Source of the DNA: Bacteroidales bacterium UBA4230
Lineage (GTDB): Bacteria > Bacteroidota > Bacteroidia > Bacteroidales > UBA932
DNA length: 9,882 nucleotides
Assembly: GCA_002395605.1 (NCBI GenBank)
Contig: DGXO01000059.1
Coordinates: 1 to 9,882 of the forward strand
Direction of reading: 5' to 3'
Shown: piece after piece, positions 1 through 6,303 of the stretch
Layout of the letters: each line of letters begins with the position of its first letter
Position numbering within the stretch: position 1 is the stretch's first letter
Translations under genes and position numbers: made by a program
The notes under the pieces: generated by a model
Database searches by the model: none
What the model was told of the DNA's origin: nothing
What the model saw: only the letters and a program-made list of their open reading frames with translations

Positions 1-354
1 GGGCTGGTGATATGGGATTTCAAAGCGGGCGACGCGGATCCTCAAACGTGGATTCTAAGCATCTATGTCTCAGATGTGTTTACCGGTGATTCGGAGGCGA
101 AATATATCTACCAGCAGCATCAGAACGGTTATCCGGGCGTAGGCGGCTCCACTCCGGCTCTTTATCTCTTTGAGTTGGATCATGACTTCAAGCAAGAGGA
201 CCGGAAGGCCGCGTATACGCCTACTGTGGGTTACTGGGTCAAGGAGTGCAGTAAGGACAAGCTGGTGCTTGAGCGCTTTGAGGTAAATACGGACGGGCCG
301 AATCTGCTGGAGGGCGATGTGACGTTCCGGAGGATGGGGCTGTATACCAAGTAA
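1..354 (+). CDS. Unidentified protein, C-terminal 117 residues (5' end outside window)
   Basis: The frame is open from the first base and ends at a TAA at 352-354, so this is the 3' part of a longer gene; a GTG at 7-9 is the first possible start inside the window but nothing supports it as the real one. The visible protein is rich in aromatic and beta-forming residues (segments such as WILSIYVSDVF and ALYLFELDHDF) and ends in a strand-like KLVLERFEV stretch followed by FRRMGLYTK. No catalytic motif, membrane span or lipobox is visible in this part. A small secreted beta-barrel or lipocalin-like domain would fit the pattern, but that is a guess. I do not recognise the family. Alanine codons here are mostly GCG (4 of 6), whereas the ABC ATPase gene in the same window uses mainly GCC. 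A hairpin array follows 17 bases after the stop. Confidence 0.6.
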   Translation, partial: GLVIWDFKAGDADPQTWILSIYVSDVFTGDSEAKYIYQQHQNGYPGVGGSTPALYLFELDHDFKQEDRKAAYTPTVGYWVKECSKDKLVLERFEVNTDGPNLLEGDVTFRRMGLYTK

Positions 355-370
355 CTCCCGTAAGCTTCGG

Positions 371-405
371 CCCAGGTGCAAAAACACCCTCTTTTTGCAC
401 TTGGG
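371..405 (+). terminator. Hairpin 1 of the array, probable terminator for the upstream gene
   Basis: Bases 371-384 pair with 392-405 in a 14-bp stem that has one G-U pair (375 with 401), around the loop 385-391. It starts 17 bases after the stop codon at 352-354. No T-tract follows the base of the stem, but the upper 3' arm itself holds five Ts. A role in ending or stabilising the upstream transcript is inferred from its position. Confidence 0.5.
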
Positions 406-504
406 ACGGCGTTTTCATAGGGTTCCGGTGCAAAAACACCCTCTTTTTGCACTTGGGACGGCGTTTTCACAGGGTTCCGGTGCAAAAACACCCTCTTTTT
501 GCAC
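375..504. repeat. 52-bp tandem repeat, 2.5 copies, each carrying a hairpin
   Basis: Units lie at 375-426 and 427-478, with a 26-base partial third copy at 479-504. The two full units differ at a single base (T418 versus C470), and the partial copy is identical over its length. Each copy starts GGTGCAAAAA and contains the perfect inverted arms GTGCAAAAA and TTTTTGCAC around the 7-base loop CACCCTC. The rest of each unit (from TTGGGACGGC to GGGTTCC) is a spacer. Near-identity indicates recent duplication or homogenisation. The array sits between two co-oriented genes and has no coding potential; the small minus-strand frames across it simply re-read the repeat. Confidence 0.9.
427..453 (+). terminator. 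Hairpin 2 of the array
   Basis: The perfect 9-bp arms 428-436 and 444-452 surround the loop 437-443, and a G-U pair (427 with 453) can extend the stem to 10. It is the shortest of the three hairpins because the bases flanking the core do not pair further. It may act as a weak terminator, or may simply be a duplicated copy of the neighbouring hairpins. Confidence 0.4.
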
Positions 505-517
505 CGGAACCCTTTTT
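471..517 (+). terminator. Strong intrinsic terminator (hairpin 3)
   Basis: Bases 471-488 and 496-513 form a perfect 18-bp stem around the 7-base loop 489-495, followed by TTTT at 514-517. This is the best terminator in the window: the lower stem is GC-containing (AGGGTTCCGG against CCGGAACCCT) and is followed at once by a short T-run. It would stop transcripts coming from the left before the aldehyde dehydrogenase promoter. Its 3' arm also contains the TTTG at 498-501 proposed as the -33 element of that promoter, so the two elements physically overlap. Confidence 0.75.
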
Positions 518-529
518 ACATTATCTTTG
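498..529 (+). promoter_or_regulatory. Bacteroidota-type promoter for the ALDH/outer-membrane fusion gene
   Basis: TATCTTTG at 522-529 matches the -7 consensus TAnnTTTG. TTTG at 498-501 lies exactly 20 bases upstream, at the usual -33 spacing. Transcription would begin near 534-537, leaving a leader of roughly 12-15 bases before the ATG at 549. No Shine-Dalgarno sequence is seen, as is normal for the phylum. The -33 element is inside the terminator stem. Confidence 0.7.
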
Positions 530-550
530 TGAGTAAAACACAAAGATAAT
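520..550. promoter_or_regulatory. 12-bp perfect inverted repeat spanning the -7 box and start codon
   Basis: ATTATCTTTGTG (520-531) is the exact reverse complement of CACAAAGATAAT (539-550), separated by the 7 bases AGTAAAA. The left arm holds the -7 box and the right arm runs into the ATG at 549-551. If transcription starts near 535, the left arm is not in the mRNA, so a DNA-level operator is more likely than an RNA hairpin. The palindrome also places a TATCTTTG on the minus strand at 549-542, but no matching -33 element is seen for it. Confidence 0.55.
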
Positions 551-1913
551 GGCAATAGAGAACACAAGCGCAGAGCGCATAGAGGAACTTGTAGAAAAAC
601 AGCGGGCATTCTATTCCACCGGCACCACCCGTGACATTAAGTGGCGCATAGGGCAGTTGAAGGCGTTCAAGGCAGGCCTTGAGAAATGGGAAAAACCCAT
701 TTGCGAGGCCCTGTGGCAGGACCTTCACAAGAGCTATGAGGAAGCCTTCATGACGGAAATCGGCCTTGTGTATGGGGAGATAGGGGAAGCAATCCGCAAA
801 ACGCCAAAGTGGGCAAAACGCAAGCGCAAACCCACCCCGCTAACCGGAATGCCGTCCAAGAGCTTCATCGTGAGGGAGCCCCTTGGATGCACCCTTATCG
901 TGAGCCCCTGGAACTATCCCGTGCAGCTTCTCCTAAACCCTCTTGTGGGGGCGATTTCGGCCGGGTGCACGGCCATCCTGAAGCCCTCTCCGTACGTTCC
1001 CAATGTGTCCAAAGCCCTTGAGGCCATGATTGCCGACACCTTCCCGGAGGAATACGTTGCGGTGGTGCAGGGTAACCGGTTGGTCAACGGGGAACTCTTT
1101 AAGCATCGCTACGACCTTGTGTTCCTAACCGGCAGCCCCTCCCTTGGCCGGATTGCCATGGAAGCCCAGGCGAAATACCTCACGCCCATGGTGCTGGAGC
1201 TTGGCGGCAAGAGCCCCTGCATAGTGGATCGTGAAGCCAACCTTACCCTTGCCGCCCGCCGCATTGCCTGGGGAAAGTGCCTCAACAGCGGCCAGACCTG
1301 CATTGCGCCGGACTACCTCTTCCTCCATGAAGACATAAAGGACGCCTTTGTGGAGGCCTTCAAAAAGGAGCTCGCGGGCCTGTACCCGGACGGTACGGAA
1401 AGCTCCGACAAATACGTGCACATAGTGAAATCCAGCGCCCTTGAGCGCATCACCGGCTACCTCAAAGACGGAAAAGTGGTTGCCGGAGGCCGGTACAACC
1501 TTGAAACCCTTTGGATGGAGCCCACCCTTCTGGACGCCGTTTCCCCGGATTCTCCCGTAATGCAGGAAGAGATATTCGGCCCGGTTTTCCCCATCCTAAC
1601 TTTCCGTGACAAGGCCGAAGTAGTGGACTTTGTGAACTCCCGCGAAAAACCCCTTGCCTTCTACTATTTCGGGAAAGAGGCCGATGCCTGGGACGTGATT
1701 GGCCGCACAACCTCCGGCGGAGCCTGCATCAACGACACCATAATGCACATCGCCAACAGCAACATCCCGTTTGGCGGGGTTGGCAACTCCGGCATGGGCA
1801 GCTACCACTCTGAGCGCAGTTTCCTTGCCTTCAGCCATGAGAGGGCGGTGGTTGACACACCAACCTCCGTGGACGTCCCGTTCCGGTATATGCCCTACAA
1901 GTTCTTCGGCCTC
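549..1913 (+). other. ALDH3-type aldehyde dehydrogenase part of the fusion (residues 1-455)
   Basis: This part would oxidise aldehydes to carboxylic acids with NAD(P)+. Visible landmarks are PWNYP with the oxyanion Asn at 122, LKPSP with the cofactor-binding Lys at 145, LTGSPSLGRI in the Rossmann region (193-202), LELGGKSP with the general base Glu at 217, SGQTCIAPDY with the catalytic Cys at 251, EEIFGP (340-345) and the class 3 ending NSGMGSYH. All the expected catalytic residues are present, so the enzyme should be active. The RYMPY motif at 446-450 and the lysine-rich tail are where class 3 enzymes normally end, which places the junction at the natural C-terminus. The physiological aldehyde cannot be told from the sequence. 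Confidence 0.85.
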
Positions 1914-4802
1914 ATAAAGAAGCTTCTGGTGTCGCTGTGCCTATGCCTGGGCCTTGGTTTTTCCGCTAAGGCGCATGTTGTCATCATCAATGACAATCTG
2001 TTCCAGCAGCGTATGGGAACGGTAAAGGCCGCCGTCCTGGACTCCCTTACCAATGAGCCGGTGAGCTTTGCATCCGTATATGTTATTCCCTCCAAAGACA
2101 CCACAATCACCAATTTCACCCTTACAGACGACAAAGGTGAAGCCAAGCTGGAGGAAGTTCCCTTTGGAAGCTATGTCTTCCATGTGGAGATGATGGGCTA
2201 CAAGCCCTACGTGAAGGAGAGGTACTTCCGTGACAGGGAAACGGATATGGGAGTCATCCGCCTTCAGGTTGACGAGCACTACCTTGAGGCGGCCGTGGTG
2301 AGCGACGTAGGCAATCCCATCGTGGTCAAGAAAGATACGGTGGAATTCAACGCCTCTTTCTTCCATGTGGGGACCAATGCCATGCTGAAGGACCTACTGC
2401 AGCGCATGCCCGGCATGGAAATCACCGAGGACGGCAAGGTCAAGTTCAACGGTGAGGAGATTGACAAGCTTACAGTTGGCGGCCGAACCTTTTTCTTCAA
2501 CGACCAGAGCACGGCGCTCAACAACCTGCCGGCTTCCGTTGTGGACAAGATCCGCGTCATCGACCGCGAAAGCGAGGCAACCCGCGCTTCCGGGGTCCAG
2601 GACGGTTCCCGCGAAAAAGTGCTGGACGTAGCCCTCAAGAAGGAATACGAAAAAGGGTGGTTCGGAAACGTGGGCGTCAAGGGCGGAACCACCATCGGCA
2701 GGAAAGAAGGAGACGAAGTCCTCAGGGATAACCGCGGTTTCCTGTGGAACGCCAATGCGCTGGTATCGGCCTATTCGGAAAAAGACCAGGTGACGGTTAT
2801 CGCCAACGGCCAGAATATCAATGACACCAATGGCGTCATTATCATTTTCGACGAAGACGGCGAGGAGAACATGTCCATGGGACAAGGCCTTTCCACGGCT
2901 GCGCAGCTAGGCGTAAATGCCAACACATCCCGCATAAAAGACGTTGAAACCACCGTAAGCGTAAACTACAAGTACACCGACACCGATTCCGGAACAAGGG
3001 CCGACAGGACCACTTACCAGGACGACGGCAATTTGTCGTCCAAGGCCGAAACTTCCGGGAAATCCTATGTGAACGGGCTCAATGCCAATGTGGAGTTCAA
3101 GAAGGAGACAGGCAATGTCTGGTTCCATGTGAGACCGTCTTTCCGCTTCAACAGCTCCAACGCCTTGAGCAGCAGCACCACCGAGACCTTCCAGGAGGGG
3201 AGTGCCCTCAACAGCTCCAGTAACACCTCCCGCAGCCTATCCTCGTCCAGGAATGCGTCAATCTCTACAGACCTCACTTTCCGGGAGCTCTGGGGCAAGA
3301 AAAAACGCACCGCAACTATAGGTGTTGACGCTATTTATACCGGGAACAAAGGAGAGAGCACGGAGTCGTCTGTCCTCACAACTTCGGCCGGGGAAAACGA
3401 CTGGACCCTGAATTACGACTCCGGCGGCAGCACTTATTGGATAATGACCTCTGCAAGGTACGTGGAGCCCCTAGGTGACAAATGGACGGTTTCCGTTACC
3501 GGAGACTTTTCCTGGCAGCGCCGGGACAATGTCCGCGATGCCTTTGACGCCCTTGGAAAGAACGACTATTATTCGTCGGTCAGCAACTCCAGGTCCATTG
3601 CGCAGGGGTATAACATCAATGCCCAGTATGAGATTGGGGAAAAAAGCTGGATTACCCTTGGCGCCAAGCTTTCCGGCATACTTAACGAGACTTACTCAAA
3701 AAGCTATGGCATTGAAGATGTGACCGGTAAGGACGAGTGGAACTGGTTTGTCACTCCTACATTCCGCTTCCAGCACAGCAAGGGAAACGACCGCCTGAGG
3801 CTTTACGCGTCGGGCTATGCCCAGAGGGCTGGAAACAGTAGGATGCTGCCGGTTTTGAACGTCTCCAATCCGTCTCGTCTGAGCCTTGGCAACGTGTATC
3901 TTAAGCCATATACGACTACGTATTTCAATGCCGACTGGTCCAGGAACAACCGGGAAAAGTTTTCAACCCTGATGATATATATGTACGGTCAGCTGAATTA
4001 CAACCCCATAGTTTCGGCCCTGTGGTACGACCCCGACGGCATCCTGTATTCCGTCCCGGTAAATGCCAGGAAGCCCGGCCTTACCACCACTTTGACTGCA
4101 AACTATACCACCCCTCTCGATTCAAAGAAACTCTGGTCCCTGACCCTCAGCGGGTCTGTCTGGTATTCCGGTTCCTTGAGCTACCAGGCCAGGACAACCC
4201 TCCCGGCACTGGACAGGGATACGTTCAACTATTCGGCATTCATGGCCGATTTCTGGGGTAATGACGGAGGAGACCGTTTTTATGGCGGGCAGAGCGGATT
4301 TTCCGAGAGCAGTACACGTATCTTAAGCCCTACTGCAAGTTTCTGGGTCAAGTACAGCCAGGACCGCTGGTCCGTAAGCGCCGGGGCTGGAACTTCAGGC
4401 CGGATTGCCCGGTATTCCCTGAACCCCCAGGCCAACCTCAACACGCTGGATTCGCGTATTAACGCCAGGGGCTCTTATACCACCAAGCACGAGTTCGAGT
4501 TCAGCTCCGACATCTCCTATGTGTTCTACAACGGCTATGCGGCCGGTTACGGACAGCCGGAATGGCAGTGGAATGCAGAGGTCTCAAAGAATATCGGGGC
4601 GTTCAACCTTAGCATTACGGTCCACGACATCCTGAACCAGACGCGTAATCTCACTCATACCGTCACGGCCAACTACACGGAAGACAGCTACCGCCTTATC
4701 ATGGGAAGGTACATCCTGTTCGGCGTTAAATGGAACTTTGGAAAGATGAATGCCTCGCATAGCCAGCGGGCGCAGCGGGCGGCATGGAACATGGTGTTTT
4801 AA
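549..4802 (+). CDS. Aldehyde dehydrogenase (ALDH3-type) fused in frame to an outer-membrane beta-barrel protein
   Basis: One frame of 1417 codons runs from the ATG at 549, 20 bases after the -7 box, to a TAA at 4800-4802, without interruption. Residues 1-455 form a full NAD(P)-dependent aldehyde dehydrogenase of the class 3 type. Residues 456-1417 form a full outer-membrane protein: a signal-peptide-like segment (456-475), a carboxypeptidase-regulatory-like domain (about 489-575), a plug-like region (about 580-700) and a beta-barrel to the C-terminus. Both halves have the length usual for stand-alone proteins, so neither looks truncated. The first works in the cytosol and the second is exported, so a single polypeptide is hard to place in the cell: an internal signal sequence would have to be recognised after 455 residues of enzyme. 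Alternatives are a recent loss of a stop codon between two genes, internal translation initiation, or a sequence error at the junction. I am sure of both family calls but not that one protein is made. Confidence 0.85.
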   Translation: MAIENTSAERIEELVEKQRAFYSTGTTRDIKWRIGQLKAFKAGLEKWEKPICEALWQDLHKSYEEAFMTEIGLVYGEIGEAIRKTPKWAKRKRKPTPLTGMPSKSFIVREPLGCTLIVSPWNYPVQLLLNPLVGAISAGCTAILKPSPYVPNVSKALEAMIADTFPEEYVAVVQGNRLVNGELFKHRYDLVFLTGSPSLGRIAMEAQAKYLTPMVLELGGKSPCIVDREANLTLAARRIAWGKCLNSGQTCIAPDYLFLHEDIKDAFVEAFKKELAGLYPDGTESSDKYVHIVKSSALERITGYLKDGKVVAGGRYNLETLWMEPTLLDAVSPDSPVMQEEIFGPVFPILTFRDKAEVVDFVNSREKPLAFYYFGKEADAWDVIGRTTSGGACINDTIMHIANSNIPFGGVGNSGMGSYHSERSFLAFSHERAVVDTPTSVDVPFRYMPYKFFGLIKKLLVSLCLCLGLGFSAKAHVVIINDNLFQQRMGTVKAAVLDSLTNEPVSFASVYVIPSKDTTITNFTLTDDKGEAKLEEVPFGSYVFHVEMMGYKPYVKERYFRDRETDMGVIRLQVDEHYLEAAVVSDVGNPIVVKKDTVEFNASFFHVGTNAMLKDLLQRMPGMEITEDGKVKFNGEEIDKLTVGGRTFFFNDQSTALNNLPASVVDKIRVIDRESEATRASGVQDGSREKVLDVALKKEYEKGWFGNVGVKGGTTIGRKEGDEVLRDNRGFLWNANALVSAYSEKDQVTVIANGQNINDTNGVIIIFDEDGEENMSMGQGLSTAAQLGVNANTSRIKDVETTVSVNYKYTDTDSGTRADRTTYQDDGNLSSKAETSGKSYVNGLNANVEFKKETGNVWFHVRPSFRFNSSNALSSSTTETFQEGSALNSSSNTSRSLSSSRNASISTDLTFRELWGKKKRTATIGVDAIYTGNKGESTESSVLTTSAGENDWTLNYDSGGSTYWIMTSARYVEPLGDKWTVSVTGDFSWQRRDNVRDAFDALGKNDYYSSVSNSRSIAQGYNINAQYEIGEKSWITLGAKLSGILNETYSKSYGIEDVTGKDEWNWFVTPTFRFQHSKGNDRLRLYASGYAQRAGNSRMLPVLNVSNPSRLSLGNVYLKPYTTTYFNADWSRNNREKFSTLMIYMYGQLNYNPIVSALWYDPDGILYSVPVNARKPGLTTTLTANYTTPLDSKKLWSLTLSGSVWYSGSLSYQARTTLPALDRDTFNYSAFMADFWGNDGGDRFYGGQSGFSESSTRILSPTASFWVKYSQDRWSVSAGAGTSGRIARYSLNPQANLNTLDSRINARGSYTTKHEFEFSSDISYVFYNGYAAGYGQPEWQWNAEVSKNIGAFNLSITVHDILNQTRNLTHTVTANYTEDSYRLIMGRYILFGVKWNFGKMNASHSQRAQRAAWNMVF
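1914..4802 (+). other. Outer-membrane beta-barrel (TonB-receptor-like) part of the fusion (residues 456-1417)
   Basis: Residues 456-475 (IKKLLVSLCL to FSAKA) look like a Sec signal peptide with two lysines, a hydrophobic core and an AKA cleavage site. Next comes a carboxypeptidase-regulatory-like beta-sandwich (from GTVKAAVLDS; it contains EPVSFASVYV and the TDDKGEAKLEEVPFGSYVF pattern). Then comes a plug-like region with LKDLLQRMPGMEI, KFNGEEIDKLTVGGRTFF and LPASVVDKIRVID, typical of Bacteroidota barrels of the OMP_b-brl_3 type. The remainder alternates aromatic and polar strands rich in Ser, Asn and Thr. It ends RYILFGVKWNFGKM plus a short basic tail, matching the usual last strand. No SusD-like partner is adjacent, so a glycan-uptake role is not supported; the substrate is unknown. 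Confidence 0.8.
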
Positions 4803-4813
4803 CATTAATTCAC

Positions 4814-4821
4814 TATATTTG
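4814..4821 (+). promoter_or_regulatory. -7 promoter box for the amino acid ABC operon
   Basis: TATATTTG matches TAnnTTTG and lies 12 bases after the stop of the barrel gene and 20 bases before the ATG at 4842, the same distance as for the gene at 549. No clear TTTG is present at -33, so the promoter may be weak or assisted. Read-through from the upstream gene is also possible, since no terminator hairpin is seen in the 39-base gap. Confidence 0.5.
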
Positions 4822-4841
4822 CAGGCAAATTGACTGGATAC

Positions 4842-6302
4842 ATGCAAGTTAAACACCCCTTACTGTACCTTCTCACTGGTTTCGCTCTCTCATTTTGCCT
4901 TTTCGGCTGCTCCGGAGAGGGCCCCGAAGAAGTGGAGCTTGAGTCGGAGGAAGACCTCTCCGGCATTACCCTCAGCGCGACGGCCGGCAGTTATTTTGAC
5001 AGCAAATACTCTGGCCGTGACGACATCACCCTTTTCCTTGTGAACACGGAGGCCGACGGCATCCAGGCCGTGCGCCAGGGCATTGCCCAGGCCCATGTTT
5101 CGGACGAAGTAGCCTTTTCCAAGAGCGCCCGTGAAAGGCTTGGCATCAAGCTGGCTTTCCGCGGAGAAGAAACCTTCGACGTAGCCTTTGCCGTCCGGAA
5201 AGGGAATTCCGCCCTGCGGGAAGAAATGAACCGTTTCATAGAGGCTTCCAAGGCCGATGGCTCACTTGAGGCCATTATCAACCATTGGCTGGAAGGTACG
5301 CCCGCCCCTCCCATGCCCACGCCAGCTGAAGTCTCCCGCAAGGAGCCTCTCAGGTGCCTCACGGGCATGAGTATGGAACCCACATGCTTCCTTGGCGAAG
5401 GCGGGCAGTGGATGGGGATGGATGCCGATCTCCTGAGGCGTTTCGCCATTTGGAGCGGTCGTGAATTCCAGATGAATTTCCAGGACCTGGGTTCGGCCAT
5501 AATTGCAATGAATACCGGGCAATGCGACGTTGTATGCGCCTGCCTTTACATAACTGAGGAGCGTTTGAAATCCGTGGACTTCACCATTCCTTACTATGAG
5601 TGCCGCCCCGGATACTTTGTCCTGGACAAGGAAGAATCCAAGGGGATGGGCATCATGGAGCGCCTCAAGATGAACCTTGTCACGGAAGGAAGGTGGAAGC
5701 TCATTGTGGACGGCCTTCTTGAAACCCTGAAGATAACCCTCTTCGCAATTCTTCTGGGTACTGTTCTCGGTATGGGAATATGCGCAATGCTCCGCAGCCG
5801 TCGCAGCTGGCTTAAGAAGACTGCCGGCCTTTACGGGGCCTTCATCCAGGGTATCCCCACGCTGGTCCTTCTGCTTATAATGTTCTATGTGGTCTTTGCT
5901 AGCGCCGGCCTCAGCGGTACCGTGGTTGCCATCGTGACGTTTGCCCTGGGCTTTGCGTGGTCGTCCGGAAGCATCTTCGACACCGCCATTTCCTCCGTGC
6001 CCCGCGGCCAGACCGAAGCCGGCCTCAGCCTTGGCTTCACCCCGCTCAGGACCTTTACCGGAATTGTGTTCCCGCAGGCCCTGAAGCAGGCCCTGCCCCT
6101 CTATAGCGGAGAGTGCGTTGCTCTTCTAAAGAGCACCTCAATTGTGGGCTACATAGCCATCATGGACCTCACAAGGGCCAGTGACCTTATCCGCAGCCGC
6201 ACCTTCGACGCCTTTATCCCGCTGCTCATAATTACCGTGGCCTACTTTGTGCTGGCCTGGCTTATCCGCGTTTTGTTGAACATCCTCCTCCCCAAGAAGT
6301 AA
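4842..6302 (+). CDS. Polar amino acid ABC transporter, lipoprotein binding domain fused to permease; binding lobes in permuted order
   Basis: The 486-residue protein would bind an amino acid outside the inner membrane and pass it through its own membrane domain. I chose the ATG at 4842 over the in-frame TTG at 4830 because it starts directly on a lipoprotein signal peptide (MQVKHPLLYL, lipobox LFGC, Cys23). Residues 38-152 match the second half of a family 3 binding protein: DLSGITLSATAGS, an Asp at 88 where lobe 2 binds the amino group, and the ending LEAIINHWLEG. After a Pro-rich linker (153-167), residues 168-263 match the first half: GMDADLLRRFA, IAMNTGQCDVV and ITEERLKSVDFTIPYY with the carboxylate-binding Arg241. 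Residues 285-484 are a HisM/GlnP-type permease with several membrane spans and the EAA loop near 392-412 (EAGLSLGF, then FPQAL). The next gene, one base after the stop, is the ATPase. Specificity is unknown; Gln, Glu, His or Arg families are all possible. Confidence 0.88.
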   Translation: MQVKHPLLYLLTGFALSFCLFGCSGEGPEEVELESEEDLSGITLSATAGSYFDSKYSGRDDITLFLVNTEADGIQAVRQGIAQAHVSDEVAFSKSARERLGIKLAFRGEETFDVAFAVRKGNSALREEMNRFIEASKADGSLEAIINHWLEGTPAPPMPTPAEVSRKEPLRCLTGMSMEPTCFLGEGGQWMGMDADLLRRFAIWSGREFQMNFQDLGSAIIAMNTGQCDVVCACLYITEERLKSVDFTIPYYECRPGYFVLDKEESKGMGIMERLKMNLVTEGRWKLIVDGLLETLKITLFAILLGTVLGMGICAMLRSRRSWLKKTAGLYGAFIQGIPTLVLLLIMFYVVFASAGLSGTVVAIVTFALGFAWSSGSIFDTAISSVPRGQTEAGLSLGFTPLRTFTGIVFPQALKQALPLYSGECVALLKSTSIVGYIAIMDLTRASDLIRSRTFDAFIPLLIITVAYFVLAWLIRVLLNILLPKK

Positions 6303-6303
6303 T

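Noticed and set aside
375..504. Possible CRISPR array
   Set aside because: The whole 52-bp unit including the would-be spacer is repeated, there are only 2.5 copies, and no cas gene is present.
1894..1980. Hydrophobic segment as a simple transmembrane anchor tethering the aldehyde dehydrogenase
   Set aside because: The segment is short, ends in an AKA cleavage-like site and is followed by a complete barrel protein, so a signal peptide is the better reading.
2279..2885. Long minus-strand open frames within the barrel region
   Set aside because: They are antisense to a strongly supported domain, lack recognisable motifs and are explained by the codon composition of the plus-strand gene.
549..4802. 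SusC/SusD-type glycan-uptake locus
   Set aside because: No SusD-like lipoprotein, glycoside hydrolase or sensor gene is adjacent, and the barrel resembles the OMP_b-brl_3 type more than SusC.
4830..4841. TTG start for the ABC binding-permease protein, four codons upstream
   Set aside because: The ATG at 4842 gives a normal lipoprotein signal peptide and sits 20 bases after the -7 box, matching the gene at 549; the TTG would lie only about 8 bases after the box.
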